A stretch of 64,000 nucleotides of DNA, from contig OX463824.1 in NCBI GenBank assembly GCA_949825045.1, positions 25,962,501 to 26,026,500 of the forward strand. The letters run 5' to 3'. The notes beneath the pieces were generated by a model. It saw only the letters and a program-made list of their open reading frames with translations, was not told the DNA's origin and ran no database searches. Position numbers and translations under genes: made by a program. The stretch comes from Argyresthia goedartella. Lineage: Eukaryota > Arthropoda > Insecta > Lepidoptera > Argyresthiidae. Positions 32,614-42,024 of this stretch are shown one piece after another (positions within the stretch are counted from its first letter, which is position 1; every line of letters starts with the position of its first letter).

Positions 32614-33870
32614 TCAGTCAGAAGAGATACCATCATAAGTCATACTCGAAGGGAAAACGCCACTTTTTCTTATCGACTTTACAAAGGTCCAAAATACTCT
32701 TGGGTTGTTAACAATAGCATTTTCCACATTAGAAATATACTTAGCATGACAATCTCGTTCAATACTGCCTACCCTATCGCGAAGTACTACAAAGGATGCT
32801 TTATCAGACAGATTTACGCAAGTTTTAAACTTTTTGTGATATTTAAATTTCTCTCTAATCGCCTTAATCAATGCTGGACTGTACCATGGTGGGTACTTAC
32901 TCTTAGACGACTTACGGATCGGCACATAGGTATCACGAATTTTATAAATAGTTTTATAGAACAGCTCGACCGCATCATCCACACTACCCTCACGAAGAAC
33001 TATGGACCAATCAATTTTATTTAACTCCTCTTTTATCAATTCGTAATTTGCTTTAAAATAATTAAATGATGTGAAGGGTATTGTTATGAGAGGGGTAAAG
33101 TGTGACACAGGAATGTCAATATTAATATGCTTTGTGGTAGGGGTCCTCTGGAACTAGCGGATCTAGGCAGGACTTTGTTATAACATTTTCGTTGGACAAC
33201 ACAAGGTCAAGAATGCGGCCATAGTTATTTTCGAATGTATTATATTGGTGAAGACCACAGACATTCAGAGCATCGATAAATTCCTTAACCTGAGAACTGA
33301 CTAAGTTGGATGGCTGAAGTTGACCATTCTGTGATGTCCATTGAATGCAACCCATATTAAAATCACCTACAATAACAAATCTATCTTGATTATTATGAGA
33401 CCTAAGATTAATTAAATTACTACAAAAGTTATCTAATTGGGTTTTAAAATTATTACCATTTTTTTCATCACAGAGGTATAACGAACACAGATGCAGAGTG
33501 GTTACTTGTTTGTTATTAAGTCGTAATGGGATTGATACCCAGATGTCCTCGGCCGAGGTTTGCCAACCAACATCAACGTTCGAGCATAATTCCCTTTTAA
33601 CCGCTATCAATACACCGCCTCCCATAGTCAGCTGCGTAGAAACATAGTCGCGGTCGCGCCGCCACACTATGTACCTATTATCGAATAATTCATTGTCAGC
33701 AATAGAATCAAGAAGCCAGGTTTCCGTCAGAGTTATTATGTCATAATCGTTAAGCGTAATATTCCGCCCGAAAGTCTCCGTTTTAGTCCGAAGTCCCCTC
33801 ACATTCTGATAGCATACACTGAGATTATCGAACGAATATGTTACTAATGTCAAATAATCGCAAATGATTC
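32614..33870 (-). pseudogene. LINE ORF2, endonuclease and linker part
   Basis: Apurinic-type endonuclease domain: SVCYQNVRGLRTKT (Asn), IITLTETWL (Glu), MGGGVLIAVKREL, FVIVGDFNMG (Asp/Asn) and ILDLVLSN. It nicks target DNA for target-primed reverse transcription. The frame ends at 33122 after EDPYHKAY. A one-base shift there restores HINIDIPVSHFTP, the normal SDH-containing end, and the linker then runs to a stop at 32614. No ATG is present at the start: the frame is open from a TGA at about 33870, with ATC where an ATG might have been. Confidence 0.85.
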
Positions 33871-34409
33871 ACTAAAAAAGGATACACTATAGTACCAAAA
33901 ATAGTGGGAAATAATAATGGCAATAATGACAGTAGCCATTCACAAATCATTATTAAGCAGCATAGAATAGTACAAGAGCGCCAGAGAAGCAAAATCAATA
34001 TTTGTGCATACCCGACATTTAAAAACAAAGTTAGTAATATTAAAATTACGAAACATTGGCAGCAAAAAGTTGTTTGTGAGCTAACGCGGCACATATTCAG
34101 AGCATATGGGGACGAATGGGAAATGAGATGATTGGCAATATTAAGTCGTAGTAAGATATGGGTACATAGCAAAATAGCTATTATGATCAGTGTAGCAGGG
34201 TTCAAAGCGGGCAGTAGCGAAGACATGTAAGCGCGAGAGTGGTTTGTGAGATTAGCAAGGCAGTGGCGAAATGCGTGTGCAGCGACGAACAATGGTAATA
34301 AGCAGAGGTAAACAGCGGTTCTCAAACTAATAAAGCTAGTAAAAATATTTCGCGATACGAGTAACATATAAAAATTAGCTTGGGTTAGTGAGCACAAAGT
34401 AAATAACAT
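33825..34409 (-). other. Open hydrophobic inter-ORF frame in LINE (possible third ORF)
   Basis: A 194-codon frame that starts with an ATG one base after the ORF1 stop (TGA at 34411-34413) and ends inside the first codons of ORF2. It covers the whole interval between the two known genes. The deduced protein is strongly hydrophobic, with candidate membrane segments such as ATLIIIAILLCTHILL, CFVILILLTLFLNV and WLLSLLPLLFPTIFGTIV, and it resembles no family that I know. It stays open although ORF1 and ORF2 of the same copy carry stops. The T-rich composition alone would make any open frame hydrophobic, so its reality is uncertain. Compare 37435-38505. Confidence 0.35.
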
Positions 34410-34410
34410 A

Positions 34411-35349
34411 TCACTTGATTTTCGATAGGTCGTTGGTCGATCGGATATGAAGAAAGGGCGAAGTTTCGTTCCGCCGTACCATTATTTTTCCGTATTTTAC
34501 CCAGATGAAATCATAAGCCTTTTCCTTGACTAATTTCTTCGCCGATGTCAGTAGCTGTTTTTGGTTAACGGTAAGGTGATCATTGATGAACACTCTGTCA
34601 TCCCCTTTCATGCCAATGGCGGATACGGACAAGTTCTTAGTCGATCGACCGGCTGTGACGAAATTCTCTTTGTCGAATCGATGCGTAGAACAGACTATTA
34701 TTGATTTACCTTTACCTTCATCGCGGGAGGGGACTCTGGCAATAAAATTAATTCTGTCGCGCTCCACCGCTTACCCAATAGCCGATCCGATGTTAGCTAA
34801 TATAGTAAATAGATTTTCATTAGCCCTGATGGGGACTCCTTTAATCTCCGCATTGCTCGATCGAAGCCATTGGTCTCTAGCCTCCGACGACTTTTCCAGC
34901 TCCACCACTCTCGCCTGTAGCTCCGTAGTAACATTCTGCTGCTGCTCAACTTCGGCAATACGGCGCTCGACGTCATCGATCCGGCCCACGATGGACTCTG
35001 TGACGATTTTTAATTCAGCCATATCGCTCCTGATGCACTCGAGACTCTTGAGGGGTTCCAGTTGAAGAGCCATTGAGTCCAGGCGCTGCAAGATGAGCTC
35101 CAGAGTCGGCACAGCAGGGGATCCCAGAGACGCTGCTGCTAGTGAAGCCTAGGTCGCAGCGGTAGGCGCACCCGCCGTCGGTACCTTAATCAGGCAGGAA
35201 GGACAGCTCCATTCTTTATTCTTTTTCTCCGACAGTCTCCGGTACTTAGCCTCGGTGATGCCGGCACATGGAAAATCATAATGAAGGCCGCACACTACAC
35301 AGGGTATGGTATCCGAGGCTTCCTGGTTGCAACCACCGCACTCAACCAT
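34411..35349 (-). pseudogene. LINE ORF1: PHD finger, coiled coil, FP-like domain; two stops
   Basis: A 312-codon frame starting MVECGGCNQEASD. Residues 4-52 form a C4HC3 PHD-type zinc finger (C4, C7, C17, C20, H23, C28, C49, C52). Residues about 85-160 are a heptad-rich coiled coil (LELILQRLDSMALQLEPL ... VVELEKSSEARDQW). The last 115 residues resemble the baculovirus FP25K/LINE ORF1 C-terminal domain: INFIARVP, FINDHLTVNQKQLLTSAK, DFIWVKYGKIMVRRNE and LRSTNDL-like ends. The protein would bind the element RNA as a multimer. Stop codons interrupt it near 35149 and 34771, both in frame. Confidence 0.82.
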
Positions 35350-35506
35350 TGTAACGATCACGGACGATATAATCGAACTTTGAGAACCTTTGGAATTAAG
35401 CAAGGAAGCGAACAGACGTGTGACTTCCAAAAGATCTCGGGAATGACTGGTGATTTTCAAAAGGGTACATTTTAAAACTCTATTGAATCAAATGGTAACA
35501 TTTACT

Positions 35507-35660
35507 TATCCTAGGATTTTTAATTTGAGACCAGAAATGTAAAATAACTGTCATTTTCTAGAACAAAACCGGACTTTGACATTCACATTTGTACTTTTTG
35601 TACTGGAAAATGACAGTTTTTTGTTTAAATTTCTGGCCTCAAATTATAAATCCTAGTATA
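35507..35660. repeat. Fold-back MITE, about 150 bp, with TA ends
   Basis: Two arms of about 60 bases: the left starts CCTAGGATTTTTAATTTGAG and the right, reversed, starts ACTAGGATTTATAATTTGAG. Both continue through CCAGAAAT and AACTGTCATTTTC. TA lies outside each end. Size, long arms and TA flanks suit a Tc1/mariner-type MITE. Confidence 0.65.
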
Positions 35661-35819
35661 GTGTAGGATCAAATGGTGTCTTTTGATAAATACTTTAATC
35701 AATTGATTTACTCACAGACGAGTGGCTATAGCAGTTTTGCAGTTCATTGGCCTCTTATTGTGAGCCACCGCCTCCTTATCACTTAATTTATTCACCATTC
35801 ACCTTTTATGAGAATATCT

Positions 35820-36245
35820 TTCATTGACCGAGCGAGCGAAGCGTCCAGTTTCGACATTGGCCAACAATGCTTTTGTCCGCCTGTCTGCTCTCGCCTACAG
35901 GTCTCATTTTCAAACCGATTTTAACGAAAATTGGCATACAATACCTGATTTAATTAAAAAAAATGTCGATCGCAAAACATTTCCCTATTTCCCCCCCAAT
36001 CAAACATGATTGGGGGAAAAGGGGGAATTTTGCTGTAGCGTTATTTATCGACCGATTTCAATCAAATTTAAGAGCCACACTAAGGACTTCATTCTACACA
36101 AGTTGTTGTAAAAAAATCCAAAAAGGGGGCGAAAAGGGGAGGAATTTTGCTGTTGCGATATTTATGGACGGATTTTAATTTTCAAAATTGAAGCGAGGTC
36201 TAATGTTCAAATAAATCGTGGGAAAAACAGCGAATGGAAAAAAAT
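35820..36245 (+). repeat. Non-coding repeat unit with GAGCGAGCGAAGCG head
   Basis: Begins TTGACCGAGCGAGCGAAGCG. It contains two diverged versions of one block: TTTTGCTGTAGCGTTATTTA at 36029 and TTTTGCTGTTGCGATATTTA at 36146, each followed by a CGACCGATTT or GGACGGATTT block. CCCCCAATCAAACATGATTG then GGGG forms a short palindrome at about 35993-36018. It looks like a piece of a widely dispersed insect repeat; class unknown. Confidence 0.4.
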
Positions 36246-36342
36246 ACAAGGAAAATATAATTTCGGAAAATTCATCTGTGTATAACTCTCTTGGAACCAC
36301 TACTCTATTTTCATGATGATATTTTTACGTTAACTTCTGACG

Positions 36343-36505
36343 ACCTCTGTGGCACTGCGGCTGTGGCTCTGCCTACCATGCGAGAGGTCCCGGGTTCGAT
36401 CGCCGGCTAGGGATACAGATAAATAAACCCAGGTCTTATATGTGTGTGACGTCGCTGTTTCCGGTTCCCACGACACGGTGTATCAGGGGATATATGTAAA
36501 TGTGT
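36343..36505 (+). repeat. SINE-A, internally shortened copy
   Basis: CCTCTGTGGCACTGCGGCTG, TCCCGGGTTCGATCGCCGG (box B), CCCAGGTCTTATATGTGTG, CGGTTCCCACGACACGGTGT and a TGTAAATGTG end. The middle and the last part of the body are shortened relative to 49374-49600. Confidence 0.75.
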
Positions 36506-36535
36506 TTTTTCTTTTTTTCAATGACGATGCGTTGA

Positions 36536-36620
36536 ATTAAAAAATAAAATCGGTCAAGTACGGCTCCGACTCGCACATGAAGGCTTCCGTAGCATCGTAC
36601 AAGAAAACTGAAGCATGAAA
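36536..36620 (+). repeat. Fragment of a common moth repeat
   Basis: AATCGGTCAAGTACGGCTCC then GACTCGCACATGAAGGCTTC then CGTAG resembles the dispersed moth sequence with GGCCAAGTGCGAGTCGGACT and GAAGGGTTCCGTA. The block at 46800-46915 may be the other end of the same family. Confidence 0.35.
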
Positions 36621-37065
36621 AATAATAAAATAAAAATAGATATAAAATTATAACATGTTCAAAAGTGGATTCTTAAATTCTTAGCCCAGAACTTAAAGAT
36701 TGCGCAACCGATATCAAAACAATTGCGCCACCTCAACTATTTGAAACATGATATGATTTGTTATATCGCAGGGGCTGTTCAAACAGATCTCTTGCATGGG
36801 GACCCCTTTAATATTATAAAATCTTGTGCAGTTCATTATGCTGTAGCGGCAATAGAAAAATACATTTTGTGTTTTCAACAAATACCAAATCCCAAATGTC
36901 TTTATTACTGTAGATATTTACATATACTTAGCAATCGTCATTTTTTGCCACTTCTCTACATTGGACCACTGTGGGAGAAGTAGGGCGTAGAAACTCCCAG
37001 ATTGAGTTTTAGATCTCTTTTTAAAAATTGCTTATGCTTAACTCTGCTAAAATAAAATGCTTAAC
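36621..37065. other. No gene seen (left flank of intact LINE)
   Basis: A+T-rich, no coding region. The abrupt change to G+C-rich coding at about 37066 marks the 5' truncation point of the LINE. Confidence 0.4.
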
Positions 37066-37490
37066 AGCTCGCTGAGCAGGAGATAGTGAGCGCGGTACGC
37101 GTGGGGCGCGGGCCAGAGTCGGCGGAGGCGGCGGAGGGCGGCACAGGGGTCGCGCGGCCGCGGATCATCGTCGTGCGGCTGGCGCGGCGAGCTCTGCGGG
37201 ATAGCCTGCTCGCGGGGGCTCGTGTGCGGCGCGGTGCCACCACCGAGGGTACGCGTCTGCCGGGTGCACCACGCAGGTTTTACATCAACGAGAGGCTGAC
37301 CCGAACCAACAGGCAGATCTTTCGTCAGGCTCGGGAGGCTGCTGGTCGTCTCAACTGGCGCTTCGTATGGACGCGTAACGGCTACGTATTCGCGCGGCAT
37401 CACCAAGGCGTAGATGCTCCTCGATACCGCTTGAGCACGGAGGCCGACCTTGCGCGAGTTTTTGGCCGTGACTTTGTTGGCTCCGCCTAG
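37066..37490 (+). pseudogene. LINE ORF1, C-terminal FP-like domain (5'-truncated)
   Basis: The in-frame coding starts right after a TAA at 37062-37064 and has no ATG, as expected for a truncated copy. It reads AEQEIVSAVRVGRG, PRIIVVRLARRALRDSLL, RRFYINERLTRTNRQIFRQA, WRFVWTRNGYVFAR and LSTEADLARVFG, then stops at 37490. This is the FP25K-like C-terminal domain found in LINE ORF1 proteins and is parallel to residues 200-312 of the ORF1 at 34411-35349. The segment is strikingly G+C-rich compared with the following kilobase. Confidence 0.75.
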
Positions 37491-38505
37491 TAGAATTACC
37501 GTAAAACAGTACAATTTCTTTGTTAGTGGAACACTTACAGTGGATTTTAAAGACCTAGGGTATTTTTATTATTTACTTTTAAATTTTTCATCCTGTGTAA
37601 GCGGCTGCTTTATTGTTCTGTGTGTCCGTTTATCATATGTTCATATATCATCTTTGTCTTGTTTAAGCTATAGTTTCCGTTATACATTGCTTGAATTTGT
37701 TTATATTGTTGTAGTAAATAATTTTCATGTAATACTAATGCTTTTACTGAGGTACTATGTGTGCTTTATTATTCATTCGATGCTTTTGATCAATCGCCGA
37801 CTGAAAATGAGTAAAAGTTTCTTATCTCATCTTATACAGGAACTAACTATCCACTTGTATTGTAACGTAAGCTCTAAGTCACGTTGCATTATGTGGAATT
37901 TCATACCTGCCTATGTGAACTGTCATGTACCTATAGACATAAGCTCGGTTGTCCCCCTTGTTCAATATCTCTGTTGTATGTTGGTATTGTGCTGTGTTGT
38001 GTTGATGTGGAGAGGTCAAAGTCCATGCGCTCCTCAAAGCAAAACATTAAATGTAATATTAAACACACATAATTACATCACACAAAAAACACACTCACAT
38101 TATACTATCAGTAATCAATTAACTACAAACATATCTACTTTTCATATCGCTCTCATCTCACAAAATCTCATCATATTCACCATATTTTTCTTTTTAAATA
38201 TTAAAGACATTTCAAATACAAACACTAATAAAAAATGTAGATCCCTTTATCTACTTAGTTTATTTATTTGCTTACTATTCCTATGCCAGTTTCACACTCA
38301 TTTAATTAACTTCGCCGGAATCATAATAAAAACTATTTCCTCACCATTTGTTATGCAAATAAATTTTCTTAATCTAAATAATAATCAAATTAAATTTTCA
38401 AATTCAATATTTACCTGTTATTACATAGCTGCTTCTTTGATTGGCCAATGTATTTTTGTCTCACTTTTGCACTCTTCTATGTCCATAAACATAAAAAATG
38501 GATAA
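37435..38505 (+). other. Open 357-codon inter-ORF frame in LINE (possible third ORF)
   Basis: No stop between a TGA at 37432-37434 and the TAA at 38503-38505. It overlaps the last 56 bases of ORF1 (in the +1 frame) and ends within ATGGATAA, so its stop codon overlaps the ORF2 start. The first in-frame ATG is at 37738, leaving 255 codons. The protein is hydrophobic and cysteine-rich in its first half (FIVLCVRLSYVHISS, EFVYIVVVNNFHVILMLLL, YLCCMLVLCCVVLMW). The second half is Asn/Thr/Ile-rich with further hydrophobic runs (LIIFTIFFFLNI, LLSLFICLLFLCQF). It resembles no family that I know. It could be read through a +1 shift from ORF1, by reinitiation, or not at all. The region is G-poor, which lowers the stop frequency but does not obviously explain 357 open codons. 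Confidence 0.4.
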
Positions 38506-41365
38506 GAACAAATACCTCAAGTTAGGGCTTTTTAATGCAGGTTCCTTGAATACCGGTCACAACGATTTCTTAATCGCTATGACTCAAAATAATCCCGACA
38601 TTATTGCAATCAACGAAACTTGGCTTCCTATCGATCAGCAAGCGCGAGCGCCTGTCGTCCCAGGCTATCGTCTGCGCTGTACCCCTAGACCCGAGCATGT
38701 GCGAGGGGGGAGGGGGGGCGGAGTGGCGTTTTACATTAAGCAAGATGTGCGCGTTCGGTATGAAAAGTATCCTACTGCGGATATTGAACAAATGTGGCTA
38801 TCAACTAAAATTAATGGTCAACATGTTGTAATAGGAACTGCTTATAGACCTCAGTGGGTTGGTGTGGATGACTTTTTTGATGCACTAACTGACTCAATCA
38901 CGAGTTTCGCTCGGTATGATCATGTAGTTTTGCTTGGAGATTTTAATATTAACTTCACCGATTCTCTTAACTGCCATACCAAAAAATTACAACAATTCCT
39001 GACATATATGGATCTTAAACAAGTAGTTAATGAGCCAACGCATTTTACTTCTGAGTCTGCAACTTTAATAGACGTTGTTTGCACAAATGCTAAGGTGCGC
39101 GAAGTCACTGTCTCAAATATCACCGGTTCCTTTGGTCACGCTATGGTAAATGTAACATTGGCATTCAAGAAAGAAAAAATACCGCCCCGCTGTATAACTT
39201 ATCGTCCCATTAAAGACATAGACTTTGATCGATTCAATCGCGAATTGGACTTGCTGGATTGGGAATCTATCATTGACTTGCCTACTGTTGATGATATGGT
39301 CGATAGATTTAACTGCTTGCTCTTGACTCATTATAATATTTTTGCACCAGTCAAGGTGGTAAAAATTAAATATCATCACACTCTACCTTGGATCACTGAT
39401 AACATCAGACTTATGACCGATTTACGTAATGAAGCTCACGTTAAGTATCGCGAAACTAAGTCTGACGTTGACAAGGAGAGCTGGAAAGATCTAAGAAAGT
39501 TAGTGGAATCTAGTATATACAATGAGAAACGTGCTTACTTTAATCATTTAGTAAACTATGAAGTCTCGGATGGCAAAACATTCTGGCGAAATATGAAACA
39601 AAATATTCTAGCAGATAATGGACATGGTGAAAAACTTCCTGATTGCTTCAGTGACCCAAATCAAATAAATGATCATTTTTTATCTCTCCCTTTTGCTAGT
39701 GAAGATCCTAAACCTCTGTTATCGTACTTTAATTCCAATCGGTATAGTGATTCCAGATTTAATCTCGTGCCAGTTTCTGAACAAAAAGTATACAATTACA
39801 TAATCTCTATCAAATCCAATGCAATTGGAGATGATGGGATAAGTAGAGACATGATAATACTGACTCTCCCCAGAACCCTGCGCGTTATAACCTCGATTAT
39901 AAATAGGTCAATAACTAGCGGCATAGTTCCCAAGCAATGGAAAAAAGCAATAGTAATGCCTTTTCCTAAAGTCGATAACCCGTCCAATCTCAAGGAACTT
40001 AGACCTATTAGTTTGCTTCCCTTCCTTTCAAAAGTGCTGGAAAAACTGGTGCATGCCCTATTTTACAAATATATAGAAGACTCTAATATTTTGCCTGACC
40101 TCCAGTCAGGTTTCCGAAGGGGGCGGGGCACAACTACTGCGTTGGTTGATGTTGTTGATAACATTTTAAGTAATATCGATGTAGGTAAGGCTACTATTCT
40201 TACACTGCTAGATTATAGCCGTGCATTTGACAGCATTAGCCCGACCTTGTTGCTGTCGAAATTGCGTTACTATGGGCTGGATGCATTATCTGTGGGATGG
40301 TTTGAAAGTTATCTCGACCAACGCTTCCAATATGTTAAGCTGACCAATGACAGTGGTGGTGCCTTGTACTCGGATCCAAAGCCAGTTTTGCGGGGTGTTC
40401 CACAGGGTTCCATCTTAGGGCCTCTATTATTTATTATATATGCAGCAGATTTGGTGAATGAAATCAAGCACTGCAAATTCCATTGTTACGCTGATGATCT
40501 TCAACTTTACATTTCTGATGTGCCTTCTAATATTGACTGCATGACAGACTTCATCAATGAAGACCTAAGCAGGTTAGATGCCTGGTCAAATAAAAATTCC
40601 TTGATTCTCAATCCCTTGAAATCAAAGTTTATGGTGCTTGGGAGTAAAGTTCAAGTTAAAAAAATTCTCATTTCTAATCCTCAGCTAATCCTTGATGGCC
40701 AGACTCTAGAGCGTGTTGACGAGGCCAGGAATCTGGGAATCATATTTGATACTTACCTACGATTTGAAACTCACGTCTTGAATTTGGTGAAGAGTTGTAT
40801 GTATCGTTTAAGGGTTTTGTACAAAATCCGTAACCTTATCTGCGAAAGGGCACGTATTATTCTGTGCGAGTCACTGATTTTATCTCGACTCAACTACGGA
40901 GATATAGTTTATGGTCCGCGTCTTCTATTGAAGACTCAGCGTTTAGTGCAGCGCATACAAAATGCCTGTTGTAGGTTTTGCTTTGATGTACCACCTCGTA
41001 GTCATATCACCCCATACTTAAACTCTGCTGGAATGCTCAAAATGGAACTGCGTAGGCACTTACACCTTTCAAGTGTAGTGTTTGATGTCATCAAGTTTAA
41101 AAAACCTGAGTACCTGTACCTAAAATTAAAGGTGGCAACATCTCACCCCAGATATGGCATGAGGGATATTCGAGCACCTCTTGAAGGTCATATTCATCGC
41201 ACGGTGGCATTTAGAGGTAGCTTCCGCTTCCAAGCTACCAAATGTTGGAATGATATTCCGCCGCCCATAAGAAATCTTACCTCCAAATACACCTTCAAAA
41301 CACATATGAAGTCGCACCTGATTCAAAAGCAAAAACTAGGAATTTCTCTTTCCAACATTGGATAG
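38498..41365 (+). CDS. LINE ORF2: endonuclease-reverse transcriptase, 955 aa, intact
   Basis: Complete protein that nicks target DNA and copies the element RNA at the nick. Residues 1-230 are the apurinic-type endonuclease: LGLFNAGSLN, AINETWLP (Glu40), GVAFYIKQDV, VVLLGDFNIN (Asp148) and TLIDVVCTNA. The usual SDH near its end reads FGHAMV. Residues about 440-740 are the reverse transcriptase: SNAIGDDGIS, LRPISLLPFLSKVLEK, SGFRRGRGTTTAL, LLDYSRAFDSI, GVPQGSILGPLLFIIYAADL and the catalytic CYADDLQLY (Asp666, Asp667). The C-terminal domain ends with TVAFRGSFRFQATKCWNDIP. No stop or frameshift. The ATG at 38498 follows AAAA and overlaps the stop of the preceding frame. Related tails lie at 17338-17970. 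Confidence 0.92.
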   Translation: MDKNKYLKLGLFNAGSLNTGHNDFLIAMTQNNPDIIAINETWLPIDQQARAPVVPGYRLRCTPRPEHVRGGRGGGVAFYIKQDVRVRYEKYPTADIEQMWLSTKINGQHVVIGTAYRPQWVGVDDFFDALTDSITSFARYDHVVLLGDFNINFTDSLNCHTKKLQQFLTYMDLKQVVNEPTHFTSESATLIDVVCTNAKVREVTVSNITGSFGHAMVNVTLAFKKEKIPPRCITYRPIKDIDFDRFNRELDLLDWESIIDLPTVDDMVDRFNCLLLTHYNIFAPVKVVKIKYHHTLPWITDNIRLMTDLRNEAHVKYRETKSDVDKESWKDLRKLVESSIYNEKRAYFNHLVNYEVSDGKTFWRNMKQNILADNGHGEKLPDCFSDPNQINDHFLSLPFASEDPKPLLSYFNSNRYSDSRFNLVPVSEQKVYNYIISIKSNAIGDDGISRDMIILTLPRTLRVITSIINRSITSGIVPKQWKKAIVMPFPKVDNPSNLKELRPISLLPFLSKVLEKLVHALFYKYIEDSNILPDLQSGFRRGRGTTTALVDVVDNILSNIDVGKATILTLLDYSRAFDSISPTLLLSKLRYYGLDALSVGWFESYLDQRFQYVKLTNDSGGALYSDPKPVLRGVPQGSILGPLLFIIYAADLVNEIKHCKFHCYADDLQLYISDVPSNIDCMTDFINEDLSRLDAWSNKNSLILNPLKSKFMVLGSKVQVKKILISNPQLILDGQTLERVDEARNLGIIFDTYLRFETHVLNLVKSCMYRLRVLYKIRNLICERARIILCESLILSRLNYGDIVYGPRLLLKTQRLVQRIQNACCRFCFDVPPRSHITPYLNSAGMLKMELRRHLHLSSVVFDVIKFKKPEYLYLKLKVATSHPRYGMRDIRAPLEGHIHRTVAFRGSFRFQATKCWNDIPPPIRNLTSKYTFKTHMKSHLIQKQKLGISLSNIG

Positions 41366-41944
41366 TCGGGCTACCTCTGCCATTTTCATATATTTTTTAG
41401 TTAGATATCTTATGATTTTAGTAAACATATTCACACTATACCCATTCTGCTACTCACTACTCACGTGGCATAATATACTTATATACCTATTTATTTAATC
41501 TTCATGTATATTTTGTACTATCCTACTCATGAAAGTATTGAAACATATTTATGTGCAATGTATTTATTTATTTCCACATCTTTAAACACTTGTAAGTATA
41601 TATCTATTTCTGACACTTTTTTATTATTATTCTTTTCATTCACATTCACATTCGGATGTAACTGCTGAGTCTCTGCGTCTCCTAGGTGAGGGCTGAAAAC
41701 CAGTGCTGCTCTTAACGAGCAATAAACACTGAGCTTTGACCTTTTCGCGTCAATGCAGCGCGCCTACATTCCGACCTATATTCTTCTTTTTGTTTTATTG
41801 TTTTAGTAATAATGTTATGAGTTTTTTTTTCATAACTTTGCTTTCATTTAAGTTATTTTATAGTTGCACCTCCGTATCACTTTTAATTTGTATGTGTGCT
41901 GCTTTGATGCAATAAACGTTTATCTATCTATCTATCTATCTATC
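41366..41944 (+). other. LINE 3' untranslated region and (TATC)n tail
   Basis: A+T-rich 3' region with a small potential stem (GTGCTGCTC...GAGCA) near 41703-41723 and a second AATAAA-type signal there (GCAATAAACACTGAG). The terminal GCAATAAACG lies just before the (TATC)n run at 41921-41944. Confidence 0.6.
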
Positions 41945-42024
41945 TTAACTAATACAAAATATAATATTTAGTCATTATCATAATTAATAAGCAGGCATAA
42001 ATAATTACAAAATTATTAACAGCA

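Larger units (their letters stand above)
30680..35349 (-). mobile_element. Jockey/CR1-group LINE, near full length, mildly decayed
   Basis: In minus-strand order: ORF1 (35349-34411) with PHD finger, coiled coil and FP-like domain; an open inter-ORF frame (34409-33825); ORF2 with endonuclease (33870-33122) and reverse transcriptase (32439-30910); a 3' untranslated region; and an (AATAAA)n-like tail at about 30680-30712. There are two stops in ORF1, and one frameshift and two stops in ORF2. The 5' untranslated region cannot be delimited. A 150-bp fold-back element lies just upstream at 35507-35660. Confidence 0.85.
37066..41944 (+). mobile_element. CR1/Jockey-group LINE with intact ORF2
   Basis: A 4.9-kb element truncated within ORF1. 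In order: the C-terminal part of ORF1 (to 37490), an open inter-ORF frame (to 38505), the complete ORF2 (38498-41365), 555 bp of 3' untranslated sequence, and a (TATC)n tail at 41921-41944. The AATAAA-like GCAATAAACG directly precedes the tail. The intact 955-codon ORF2 makes this the youngest-looking LINE in the window. Confidence 0.85.

Noticed and set aside
33904..34131. Plus-strand frame inside the LINE inter-ORF region
   Set aside because: Antisense to the longer minus-strand frame, with no start context or similarity; most likely a shadow.
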